This document shows positions 19,363 to 26,860 of a DNA stretch of 64,000 nucleotides, piece after piece. Below the pieces are notes generated by a model. It was not told where the DNA came from. It saw only the letters and a list, made by a program, of their open reading frames with translations, and ran no database searches. How positions within the stretch are numbered: the stretch's first letter is position 1; every line of letters starts with the position of its first letter. Both the position numbers and the translations under genes were made by a program. The stretch comes from JBCCDY01 sp039030555 (lineage in GTDB: Bacteria > Bacteroidota > Bacteroidia > Cytophagales > Cyclobacteriaceae). The DNA lies in NCBI GenBank assembly GCA_039030555.1, contig JBCCDY010000013.1, forward strand, positions 62,001 to 126,000, in the 5' to 3' direction.

Positions 19363-19866
19363 CATACTTCCGTGCTTGTTTTATTCGTGTCATGAACATT
19401 TATAAGACTTTTGTAAACAGATGATTTTTACACGTACAAGAAAAAAAGGATTTTTTATCTAGAGTGGCTTGTGCCTATCTTATACTTTGAATGTACCGGC
19501 AGATAAGCTACTTTTATTGCAATCAATTAAGCTCAGAGGCCACAGCGCCATATCTGGACATTACAAAACCACTCCTCTCTACAAATCCACATTAATAATT
19601 CTATTTAGTTGGTTAATAGATTTCTGATGGATCAAATTCAATAAGCCAACTGATGAATACTAGAAAGAGCTTATGTGGTACAATCGAATCGCTATAAGTT
19701 AGAAATTTATCTAATAATTGTAGAGTGTGTGTTACTCCACTTGTTTGGAGATAAACGTATACTTATTGTAATTTGAAAGGTAAATAACAAGTACTGTGCT
19801 CGTTATAAAGGTGTTATGTACAATCATTGCCTAGGTTAATTAGTATTGATTTAAAATAAAAACTCT
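19363..19866 (+). other. Intergenic region, no gene seen
   Basis: About 500 bases between the menC-like gene and a GTG-started membrane-protein gene. No convincing reading frame, RNA or terminator found on either strand. May be decayed sequence. Confidence 0.4.
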
Positions 19867-20673
19867 GTGAATTGGGAAATAACAATAGCAATCTTATCAA
19901 TACTTAGTGGCCTTGGAATATTAGTAGATAGATTTCTAAATGAAGAGGATGTTAAAAAAATCAAAAATCAGATTCTGACGGTCTGGGTTAAACTATCTGA
20001 TGAGCAGTTTAACTTAAAAAAGACAGTTTCACTTTCTCTTGAAAATTTCAACCTTTTCTTTGATAAAGTTTATGGCTCAAAACATTTAAGCATTCGTTGC
20101 TTTTTCCGATCTACAATATTCAGTACGTTTTCAGTATTGATCATGTACCTTTTAACTAGAATGTTTTTTCCTTTTAACCATGAATGGTTATCATTCGAAA
20201 GATGGATTAAATCAAGCGATTCCTCTATTTTTTATCTTATAATAATTAACATAATTATAGACTATCTCTCACTTATTGAAACGCGATATATTCTTAAGAG
20301 ATCCAAAGGAAAAAGCTTACCTATGTTATCAATATTATTGTTGACAGATATTACTCTAACCGGGTTACTAATTATTATACCCTTATATCCTCTGCTAGCA
20401 ATGAGTATGAATCCAGCGTTCCCTGATCCAGCGGATGATTATATTTTTCAATTCTTTATAACTTTGTTCATATCAACTTTCTTTACTAGTATATTATTTT
20501 ATTTGTTTTTTGGATTTACAGCTTTTGCTAACGTGTTAAATTTCACTCGCTCGCCCATTAGAAGATTTCTTGAAAGACTTGAAAGCTTGAAAAACCCCAT
20601 AACTTCTCTTGTCGGAGCAATTGGGGCAATTATTATAATAACAAAAGGAGTAATTGAACTTTTTGGAAAATAA
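19867..20673 (+). CDS. Multi-pass membrane protein of unknown function
   Basis: 268 residues from a GTG start. About six hydrophobic segments: one at the N-terminus (ITIAILSILSGLGILV), four in the middle and one near the C-terminus (ITSLVGAIGAIIIITKGVIELF), with a cytosolic-looking charged loop around 27-75. No known family recognised. Low-GC and isolated between gene-poor flanks, so it may be an accessory gene. Confidence 0.6.
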   Translation: MNWEITIAILSILSGLGILVDRFLNEEDVKKIKNQILTVWVKLSDEQFNLKKTVSLSLENFNLFFDKVYGSKHLSIRCFFRSTIFSTFSVLIMYLLTRMFFPFNHEWLSFERWIKSSDSSIFYLIIINIIIDYLSLIETRYILKRSKGKSLPMLSILLLTDITLTGLLIIIPLYPLLAMSMNPAFPDPADDYIFQFFITLFISTFFTSILFYLFFGFTAFANVLNFTRSPIRRFLERLESLKNPITSLVGAIGAIIIITKGVIELFGK

Positions 20674-20758
20674 TTCCCGTTTAATAACAATATGTAAAGC
20701 ATATAATAAAAATAAATGCCATTAAAACAGGTATTTATTAAAACGTCACACAGCCACC

Positions 20759-21862
20759 TCACTTCTGCCCCACTAAATCCTCATTCATAACTTTATTCTG
20801 TCGATTGATGGACTCCTTGTGAATCAATTCGAGTAACTTTTCGATAAACTCTTCGGATAGGCCTAACGCTTTTCCCATACTGGTACGTTCTTCCAGAATT
20901 TCCTTCCAACGGTTCACCTGTAAAACAGTCACTTTATTCTCCTTTTTGTAGATACCGATCTGCTCTGCGATACCCATTCGGGTTCCAAACTGGTGGATGA
21001 TGTCATCATCAATTTTATCGATCTGTTCGCGAAGCTCCTCAAGCTTATTATTAAACAATTCATTTTTAACATCACTTTTACGGAAAACCAGATTATCGAT
21101 AATCTGTCCGAAGGCTGCGGGTTTCATTTGCTGTTGAGCATCTGAAAGTGCTGTGCTAGGGTGGATGTGTGATTCTATCATCAACCCATCCATATCAAGG
21201 TCCAAGGCTTTTTGAGAAACCAATGGGATTAGTTCCCGATTACCGGAAATATGACTGGGGTCGCAGATAATCTCCAGATCAGGAACGATCGTCTTTAACT
21301 TAATGGCAATCTCCCATTTGGGTACGTTTCGAAATGGAGTTGCTTCGCTTGTCGCAAATCCTCTATGAATGGCTGCCAGCTTTGTGATTCCCACTTTGTT
21401 TAATCGTTCCAGGGCACCAATCCAAAGGGCGAGATCCGGATTGATCGGGTTTTTCACCATCACCGGAACATCAACACCTTTAAGTGCATCAGCTACTTCC
21501 TGAACAGAAAATGGATTTACGGTTGTCCTAGCGCCAATCCATAGAACATCGATTCCATTTTTTAAAGCCTTCTCCACATGCTCTGCTTTAGCGACCTCCG
21601 TAGTGGTTTTTAGACCAGTCGCTTTTCCGGCATTCACCAGCCATTCAAGACCAACCTCTCCCACTCCCTCAAAAGAATTTGGACGGGTTCTAGGCTTCCA
21701 AATACCTGCCCTCAGCATATTGACTTTTCCTGTAGCATTCAGTCGTTCGCAAGTGGACATAACCTGATCTTCGGTTTCGGCACTGCAGGGTCCTGAGATG
21801 ATCAAATGCTTGTCGACACCTATAAATTTCTTAATCGATTCAAGTGTTAAATTTGTATTCAT
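20759..21862 (-). CDS. DAHP synthase / chorismate mutase (fused)
   Basis: 367 residues. N-terminal 3-deoxy-7-phosphoheptulonate synthase of the KDO8P-type (blocks SGPCSAET, RAGIWKPRTRP, IGARTTVNPF, AAIHRGF, CDPSHISG), about 1-265. The C-terminal third is an AroQ-type chorismate mutase (KLEELREQIDKIDDDIIHQFGTRMGIAEQIG). It catalyses the first shikimate step and the chorismate-to-prephenate step, and sits last in the aromatic operon after tyrA, as usual in Bacteroidota. Confidence 0.93.
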   Translation of the reverse strand: MNTNLTLESIKKFIGVDKHLIISGPCSAETEDQVMSTCERLNATGKVNMLRAGIWKPRTRPNSFEGVGEVGLEWLVNAGKATGLKTTTEVAKAEHVEKALKNGIDVLWIGARTTVNPFSVQEVADALKGVDVPVMVKNPINPDLALWIGALERLNKVGITKLAAIHRGFATSEATPFRNVPKWEIAIKLKTIVPDLEIICDPSHISGNRELIPLVSQKALDLDMDGLMIESHIHPSTALSDAQQQMKPAAFGQIIDNLVFRKSDVKNELFNNKLEELREQIDKIDDDIIHQFGTRMGIAEQIGIYKKENKVTVLQVNRWKEILEERTSMGKALGLSEEFIEKLLELIHKESINRQNKVMNEDLVGQK

Positions 21863-21890
21863 ATTTTTAGTATTTAGTATCTAGATGTGG

Positions 21891-22027
21891 TTCAATGTCT
21901 TTAAGATAAGCGCCATACTCCAGCTTGACCGGGGTATCTCATGATTGCGTTTTTTCAAAAAGAACGAGATTCCCATAACAAGTAAGAGAATGACGGTACT
22001 GTTTGTTCTTATCTTAAAGGCATTGAA
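21891..22027 (-). repeat. 137-bp element with 20-bp terminal inverted repeats
   Basis: Left end TTCAATGTCTTTAAGATAAG (21891-21910) pairs with CTTATCTTAAAGGCATTGAA (22008-22027), one mismatch in 20. The 97-base interior has no gene. It lies between tyrA and the DAHP synthase gene inside the operon. Size and ends fit a MITE-like or palindromic intergenic element; transcribed, it would fold into a long-range stem. Confidence 0.6.
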
Positions 22028-22063
22028 TTTGTGATCATTTTATTATTTTTTTAAATCTTTTAT

Positions 22064-22939
22064 CTAACGTCTTTCCTCTTTGATCTCTTTAAATTTTCCA
22101 TCCAGAATATCCCTGATCTCATTGGCTTCCGTCATGCAATTCAGTAAACCTTCTCTGTTTTCATTCCTGATGTTATTTCTGAAGGCTTCTAGTTTCTCAA
22201 TATACTGATCGAGTACTGACAAAATTGGTTCTTTATTCTCCAGAAACACCGGCGACCACATCTCCGGTGAGCTCTTGGCCAAACGAGCCGTAGAGGCAAA
22301 CCCACTACCAGAGAACTGAAAGATCTGCTTTTCATCCTTTTCGGCCTCCAGTACAGAAAGTGCCAGTGAAAAAGACGTGATATGCGACAGATGTGAAATA
22401 TACGCCAAATGCATATCGTGTTCCACAGGATTCATATAAACGAGTTCTGCTCCCAGTACTTTGTATAAAGAAACTACCTTTCGTACAGCTTCCGGGCCTG
22501 AAAGATCCTGCTCACAAATCACCACTTTTTTATCGTTAAACAAATCCGCGATCCCAGCCTCAGGCCCAAACTTCTCCGTTCCGGCAATAGGGTGCGTAGA
22601 TACATATTTTCGTCGATTTGGATGACTGTGGACAGCTTCACAAATCTTTTGTTTGGTCGATCCCACATCAATCACCAACTGCCCATCTGTTAGCAGGTCC
22701 AGTATGGTGGGCAGTAGCTCTTTCGTAGCATCCACTGGAATAGAAAGCACGATTACATCACTCTTTTCAATAGCTGCTCGGAGTTCAAGTACTTCATCTA
22801 CAGTACCCACTTCCAGAGCTTTTTCCTGATGTTCAACATTTCTATCCACGCCGACTACATACTCAGCTACACCTCTTTTTCTCAAGCCCTGAGCTATTGA
22901 ACTCCCAATATGACCCAAACCGATTATTGCAACCTTCAT
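22064..22939 (-). CDS. tyrA: Prephenate dehydrogenase TyrA
   Basis: 291 residues. N-terminal NAD(P)-binding GLGHIGSSIAQGL, then VLSIPVDATKELL, DVGSTKQKI and THPIAGTEKFGPEAG, the catalytic-site blocks of prephenate dehydrogenases. Oxidatively decarboxylates prephenate to 4-hydroxyphenylpyruvate. Its start overlaps the aminotransferase stop by 4 bases, so the two are translationally coupled. Confidence 0.93.
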   Translation of the reverse strand: MKVAIIGLGHIGSSIAQGLRKRGVAEYVVGVDRNVEHQEKALEVGTVDEVLELRAAIEKSDVIVLSIPVDATKELLPTILDLLTDGQLVIDVGSTKQKICEAVHSHPNRRKYVSTHPIAGTEKFGPEAGIADLFNDKKVVICEQDLSGPEAVRKVVSLYKVLGAELVYMNPVEHDMHLAYISHLSHITSFSLALSVLEAEKDEKQIFQFSGSGFASTARLAKSSPEMWSPVFLENKEPILSVLDQYIEKLEAFRNNIRNENREGLLNCMTEANEIRDILDGKFKEIKEERR

Positions 22940-24093
22940 ATACCTTCAATTCTTTCTCTGGCCTCCATGATTCTTTCTTCGGGCACACACAGTGACAACC
23001 TCAAAAACCCTTTACCCGCTGAGCCGAAAATATCTCCCGGAGGCGTAAATACTTTTGCTTCCTGTAGCAAATATTCGCTAAAGCTGATGGAGTCTTTTTC
23101 AGATTCAGGGATTCGTGCCCATACGAACATACCATTTTGGTCGTGACTAAAACTGCATCCCAGATTCTCCAAAAGTCCCCATACCAATGACCTTCGTTTT
23201 TTATATACTTCATTTTGATCTTTGTGCCAGTCAGATTCTGTCTGCAATGCCTGTACTGCTGCCAGCTGGGTTGCCTTGAACATACCGGAATCTATATTGC
23301 TCTTGACCTTAAGAACGGTATTGATATAAGCTTCAGATCCTGTAAGCCAACCTATTCTCCAGCCCGGCATATGATGGGATTTGCTCAAAGAGTTTAACTC
23401 TAACAAGACCTCTGGGGCACTTTCAATACTCAATAGGCTTTGAGGGCTATCGTTGAGAATGAAGCTGTATGGATTATCATTGACAATCAAAAACCGATGT
23501 TTTTGTGCCAGCTCAATTAAACGAACCACATCCTCTCTATGATACTCCGTACCGGTTGGCATGTGTGGAGAGTTCAGCCACATCAATTTTATTTTATCCA
23601 AAGGAAGCTGTTCCAGTGATTCGAAATTTATGTTCCAGTTTTGACTGGAATCCAGATTATAATGAAAGACCTGAGCACCGATTAGTTCAGAAACCGAACC
23701 ATAAGTTGGATAACCCGGATTGGGAACCAAAACAGCATCACCCGGATTCAGAAAGGCCATTGAAATGTGAAAAATACCTTCCTTTGAACCAATAAGTGGT
23801 AAAACCTCTTTTTCCGGATCGGACTTGATATCATAGACTTTTTTCATCCATTTCGATATCGCATCTCGAAGCTCTGGTATACCTTTATAAGATTGATAGC
23901 CGTGTACATCCGGCTCTTCCAAGTGAGTTTTAAGGGCATTAACAACCGGATCAGGAGGTAATAGATCAGGATTTCCAATACCCAGATTAATTACATCAGC
24001 TCCATTAGCATTCATTGCTCTAATCTCTGCCAGCTTCGTCGAGAAGTAATATTCTCTAACAGAATCAAGTCTTTTTGCTGCTTCAACAATCAT
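22936..24093 (-). CDS. PLP-dependent aminotransferase, class I (aromatic operon)
   Basis: 385 residues. The PLP Lys lies in SLSKSHHMPGWRIGW; other conserved blocks are NLGIGNPDL, GSKEGI, NPGYPTYG and NDNPYS. Position ahead of tyrA and DAHP synthase indicates transamination of phenylpyruvate or 4-hydroxyphenylpyruvate to Phe or Tyr. The prephenate dehydratase gene that often heads this operon is absent here. Expression is probably controlled by the leader peptide and terminator just upstream. Confidence 0.88.
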   Translation of the reverse strand: MIVEAAKRLDSVREYYFSTKLAEIRAMNANGADVINLGIGNPDLLPPDPVVNALKTHLEEPDVHGYQSYKGIPELRDAISKWMKKVYDIKSDPEKEVLPLIGSKEGIFHISMAFLNPGDAVLVPNPGYPTYGSVSELIGAQVFHYNLDSSQNWNINFESLEQLPLDKIKLMWLNSPHMPTGTEYHREDVVRLIELAQKHRFLIVNDNPYSFILNDSPQSLLSIESAPEVLLELNSLSKSHHMPGWRIGWLTGSEAYINTVLKVKSNIDSGMFKATQLAAVQALQTESDWHKDQNEVYKKRRSLVWGLLENLGCSFSHDQNGMFVWARIPESEKDSISFSEYLLQEAKVFTPPGDIFGSAGKGFLRLSLCVPEERIMEARERIEGI

Positions 24094-24101
24094 ATATAGT
24101 C

Positions 24102-24139
24102 AAAAAAAAACGCCCGGCTCTTCTTCGAACCGGGCGTTT
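24102..24139 (-). terminator. Attenuator terminator of aromatic operon
   Basis: On the minus strand: ACGCCCGGTTC, loop GAAGAA, GAGCCGGGCGT, then nine T. It lies between the leader-peptide stop and the aminotransferase start, which is the position of an attenuator. The 5' arm/loop segment TCGAAG can instead pair with CTTCGA at the end of the leader peptide gene, a possible antiterminator stem. Confidence 0.85.
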
Positions 24140-24159
24140 TATTAATTGCACTAATTAAA

Positions 24160-24222
24160 CTACCAACTCGAAGTCGTTGACCCACTAAAGTAGTAGTAAT
24201 AATAAGTGCTGAATATTTTCAT
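24160..24222 (-). CDS. Aromatic operon leader peptide (attenuation)
   Basis: A 20-codon reading frame on the minus strand encodes MKIFSTYYYYYFSGSTTSSW: five consecutive Tyr, two Phe and one Trp. It ends 20 bases before a strong terminator that precedes the aminotransferase-tyrA-DAHP synthase genes. This is the classic form of a transcription attenuator in which ribosome stalling at scarce Tyr/Phe codons prevents the terminator. Too short to be found by ordinary gene callers. Direct sequence evidence for peptide and terminator; the mechanism is inference from known his/phe/trp leaders. Confidence 0.85.
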   Translation of the reverse strand: MKIFSTYYYYYFSGSTTSSW

Positions 24223-24382
24223 ATGAGCTAAAGTAAGAAAAGCTTCTAAAACCACAAACATTTTTTAGTCCAGGTGAAGATAATCTATTTAAAAATTCAC
24301 AGTCCATAGATCATAAACTCCACCTTAAAACTTTTTCCAAAAAGCCTCTATTTCGTTTAACTCGTTGAAATCATAAATTTTA

Positions 24383-24411
24383 TGAGCCGAATAAATCTCT
24401 TAATCGGCTCA
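24383..24411 (+). promoter_or_regulatory. Inverted repeat just upstream of the fic gene
   Basis: TGAGCCGA and TCGGCTCA are perfect 8-base arms 13 bases apart, ending 3 bases before the ATG. Could be an operator or an mRNA hairpin that masks the start codon. Confidence 0.45.
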
Positions 24412-24413
24412 TT

Positions 24414-26006
24414 ATGTACAATTGGGAGCTAAAAAACTGGCCAAATTTCATTTACAACGAATCGGATTATGAGTCTGATCTCACCAACTATTTAGCCAAG
24501 ACTTCCATCGTTTCAACGCTATTGGAAGGCATTCCTGAAAATCTTAAACCCGACCTGGTCATTCAATCCATGCTTGTACAAGCCCTCAAAACCTCAGAAA
24601 TTGAAGGTGAGCTACTAAGCCGGGAGGATGTGTTTTCATCGATCCGAAAAAACCTTGGTTTTCCTTCTCCTAAAAAAAATGTGAAAGATCAGCGTGCTTT
24701 AGGCATCTCCGAACTCGTAGCTGAAAACTACAGGACCTTCAATCGGTCGCTCAGCAAGAAAATGCTTTTCAACTGGCATGCAATATTGATGAAGGGAAAT
24801 AGTAAGATCAATAAAGGGAAGTGGCGATTTCATTGTGAACCCATGCAGGTGGTTTCCGGAACCATTGGAAAAGAAAAGGTGCATTTTGAAGCTCCACCTT
24901 CAAAACAGGTTCCGGATGAGATGAACCGCTATATTCAGTGGTTTAACTATACTGCGCCAAAATCGAAAGGATGTATTGATAATATCGTGGTACGTTCGGC
25001 CATAGCGCATGTCTATTTTGAATCCATTCACCCTTTTGAAGATGGAAATGGCCGTATAGGTCGATTTTCATCTGAAAAAGCATTATTATTGAACAGCACA
25101 CTTCCGGAGGCACTAATTGCACGAGGGCTTTATTATATGCAAACGAGCAGGTATGAAGAGGCAAGAGAATACTTCGAAAAGGTGCTTGAGTACAACCCAA
25201 ATTCTGCCTGGACACATAATTTTCTGTCGGAGATTTATCATTTATACCTACCCAATATCGAAAAGTACTTAATCCATACCTTATCGGCACTACGACTGGA
25301 TTTAACGAAATCTGACTCGGGAGATGTTAGCATTACCCACCTCATTTTAGCCAATGCGCTCAGTCAATCGGGAATTATGGATAAAGCCAAGAAACACGTC
25401 CGGATCTCGCTTGAGTACGACCCAAAGAACACCTTTTCCAGGTACCTGGAAGTATTTATTGATTTGGTTAATGGTACTGATATGAATGAGGCAATTGGTA
25501 GAATGAAGGGCGTTTATAACGATGATACTACAAGGCTAGACGTTATAAAAGAACTGGCAACACTTTATTACGGTAAACAGGATTATGAGAAAGCGTACGA
25601 GTATTTCGATAAGTTCATAAAGTTAAAAGAGTTATATGGTTTAAATCTATTTCCTGATACAGACATCACCATTGCTTACGTTTTGAGGGCGGTTGGGAAC
25701 ACGACTAGAGCAAGTACCTATAGGATTTTTGTTGATGAGAATACTACGACGGTTTATAAGCCATTGTTGGAAACTCTGAGTTTGTTGTATGATGGTAAGA
25801 AAAAAAAGGCATTGGATTCATTTGAAGAATTCTCAAAAGCAGATGATTATGTGTACTGGCTATTGCTGCTACGTGATGACCCGATATTTAAAGCCGTGAA
25901 AGATGATCCACGTTTCCTATCCATATATAATTCAATGAAGTCCAATTTCGAAGTCCGAAAAAAAGAAAGGATCAAAAGACTAAAAGATCTTGGTCTTTGG
26001 GATTGA
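24414..26006 (+). CDS. Fic domain protein fused to TPR repeats
   Basis: 530 residues. The N-terminal part is a Fic AMP-transferase: inhibitory-helix motif TSEIEG (60-65, matching [S/T]xxxE[G/N]) and catalytic HPFEDGNGRIGR (206-217). Normal Fic proteins continue with further helices, but here after about residue 230 the sequence switches to TPRs (ALIARGLYYMQTSRYEEAREYFEKV onward) ending in a tail typical of C-terminal TPR regions of signalling proteins. This looks like a gene fusion or a deletion joining two genes, with the catalytic motif and autoinhibitory motif retained. Target unknown. Outside the integrated element. Confidence 0.8.
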   Translation: MYNWELKNWPNFIYNESDYESDLTNYLAKTSIVSTLLEGIPENLKPDLVIQSMLVQALKTSEIEGELLSREDVFSSIRKNLGFPSPKKNVKDQRALGISELVAENYRTFNRSLSKKMLFNWHAILMKGNSKINKGKWRFHCEPMQVVSGTIGKEKVHFEAPPSKQVPDEMNRYIQWFNYTAPKSKGCIDNIVVRSAIAHVYFESIHPFEDGNGRIGRFSSEKALLLNSTLPEALIARGLYYMQTSRYEEAREYFEKVLEYNPNSAWTHNFLSEIYHLYLPNIEKYLIHTLSALRLDLTKSDSGDVSITHLILANALSQSGIMDKAKKHVRISLEYDPKNTFSRYLEVFIDLVNGTDMNEAIGRMKGVYNDDTTRLDVIKELATLYYGKQDYEKAYEYFDKFIKLKELYGLNLFPDTDITIAYVLRAVGNTTRASTYRIFVDENTTTVYKPLLETLSLLYDGKKKKALDSFEEFSKADDYVYWLLLLRDDPIFKAVKDDPRFLSIYNSMKSNFEVRKKERIKRLKDLGLWD

Positions 26007-26024
26007 TTTTTAAGGATGCTTTAG

Positions 26025-26120
26025 TTATTGTAAAAATAGTACTACGAAATCAATCCTATGTTTTTCTAACTTTTTCACCAAAACCCTTATAAAACTATGA
26101 GGGCTTACTGACGCTTGCAC
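26025..26120 (-). pseudogene. Relic of a tyrosine-recombinase gene start
   Basis: From GTG at 26120 the minus strand reads VQASVSPHSFIRVLVKKL, matching the start of the intact integrase at 57,158 (VKASVSPQSFKRLLAKKL) at 13 of 18 positions; the match then stops and the frame closes after 31 codons. DNA upstream of both starts is also alike for about 60 bases. It is therefore the remnant of a related integrase, left by an earlier insertion at the same locus. Confidence 0.7.
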
Positions 26121-26262
26121 TGACTCAAAGAATTTTGACTAGTGAAAATATCTGTAAATTACTGTATAACAGTGATTTAATAAAGTCAGGATGGCAGGAT
26201 TTCCCGAATCAATTTCGGGGTAGGATTCTCATCCTATGCCACTACCAAAATGCTTTAAACAA

Positions 26263-26290
26263 AAAAGCCCAGTCTTTCAACCAGGCTTTT
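26263..26290 (-). terminator. Terminator, probably ancestral end of tRNA-Pro transcript
   Basis: AAAAGCC (26263-26269) pairs with GGCTTTT (26284-26290) with A/T runs on both sides. It lies immediately beyond the att repeat on the side that would have followed the tRNA-Pro 3' end before integration. Confidence 0.55.
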
Positions 26291-26294
26291 AAAA

Positions 26295-26315
26295 GTCGGG
26301 GTGGCAGGATTCGAA
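26295..26315 (+). other. attL (21-bp direct repeat)
   Basis: 21 bases identical to 57,224-57,244, beginning GTCGGGGTGGCAGG. The right copy is the 3' end of tRNA-Pro; this copy lacks the rest of the tRNA. Spacing defines an element of about 30.9 kb. Confidence 0.9.
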
Positions 26316-26629
26316 TTCGCCACTTAGCTTATAAAATTGCCTATATGCCATTTAAACAAAGTTTTTAATGTATAAAAAGGCTATAATTTGCGTCAGTAGT
26401 GACGCTTCTCCTGACGCTTTTATCATCTTAAAAAAAACGTGCAATACAGCGATGAGAAGAATTATAGCGTGTTACTTTAAGCTTTAAGTTAGTATAATAA
26501 TCTATACACTCTATTTATTCATCTTTTAAAGGTTAATTAAACGCCCTAAAGGTGATAATTGGTAAGATGTATTGACATTTACCCCAATCCGTACCTCCTT
26601 ACGGTTTTATCAAACTAAAATTTTCAGTT

Positions 26630-26794
26630 ATGAAAAAATTAAGGATTATGATCATGATGGGAATTATCGTGTTCGCGGTAAGCAGCTGTAGTTTCAATGG
26701 AGAAAATGAAGTTGTTCCGGAGTTAAAACAACAATCAGAAGAAAATGTGACTCAAGGAAATGGTGGTGAAGAGCCACCCCCTCCAGGTGGTTGA
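26630..26794 (+). CDS. Small lipoprotein of lipoprotein/TPR module 2
   Basis: 54 residues from an ATG. Lipoprotein signal with Cys20 (FAVSSC), then an acidic, Gln/Gly-rich mature peptide ending EEPPPPGG. Followed by a terminator and a TPR lipoprotein gene, the same order as module 1 at 2,678-4,208; in both the Cys is followed by S and a short G/E/N-rich stretch (CSIGED, CSFNGEN). Cargo gene at the left end of the element; function unknown. Confidence 0.65.
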   Translation: MKKLRIMIMMGIIVFAVSSCSFNGENEVVPELKQQSEENVTQGNGGEEPPPPGG

Positions 26795-26817
26795 TGATTT
26801 TTTATAAATTATTATAT

Positions 26818-26848
26818 AAAAACAGCATGTAATTTGTATGCTGTTTTT
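26818..26848 (+). terminator. Terminator between lipoprotein and TPR gene (module 2)
   Basis: AAAAACAGCAT (26818-26828) pairs perfectly with ATGCTGTTTTT (26838-26848) around a 9-base loop. Lies between the two genes of the module; readthrough would express the TPR gene at a lower level. Confidence 0.85.
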
Positions 26849-26860
26849 ATATTGCAAAAA

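Larger units (their letters stand above)
26121..26629 (+). other. Junction region with tRNA-like remnants and attL
   Basis: About 500 bases with no gene. From the left: a stretch similar to the integrase upstream region, a degraded tRNA 3'-end-like segment (GTCAGGATGGCAGGATT, 26186-26202), a terminator (26263-26290), the exact att copy (26295-26315), then about 300 AT-rich bases before the small lipoprotein gene that probably contain its promoter. Confidence 0.5.

Noticed and set aside
26186..26250. A functional tRNA left of attL
   Set aside because: Only an end-like segment and a 6-base anticodon-type loop can be drawn; stems do not complete.
26135..26368. 77-residue plus-strand frame
   Set aside because: Runs through tRNA-like remnants, a terminator and attL; no start context or family.
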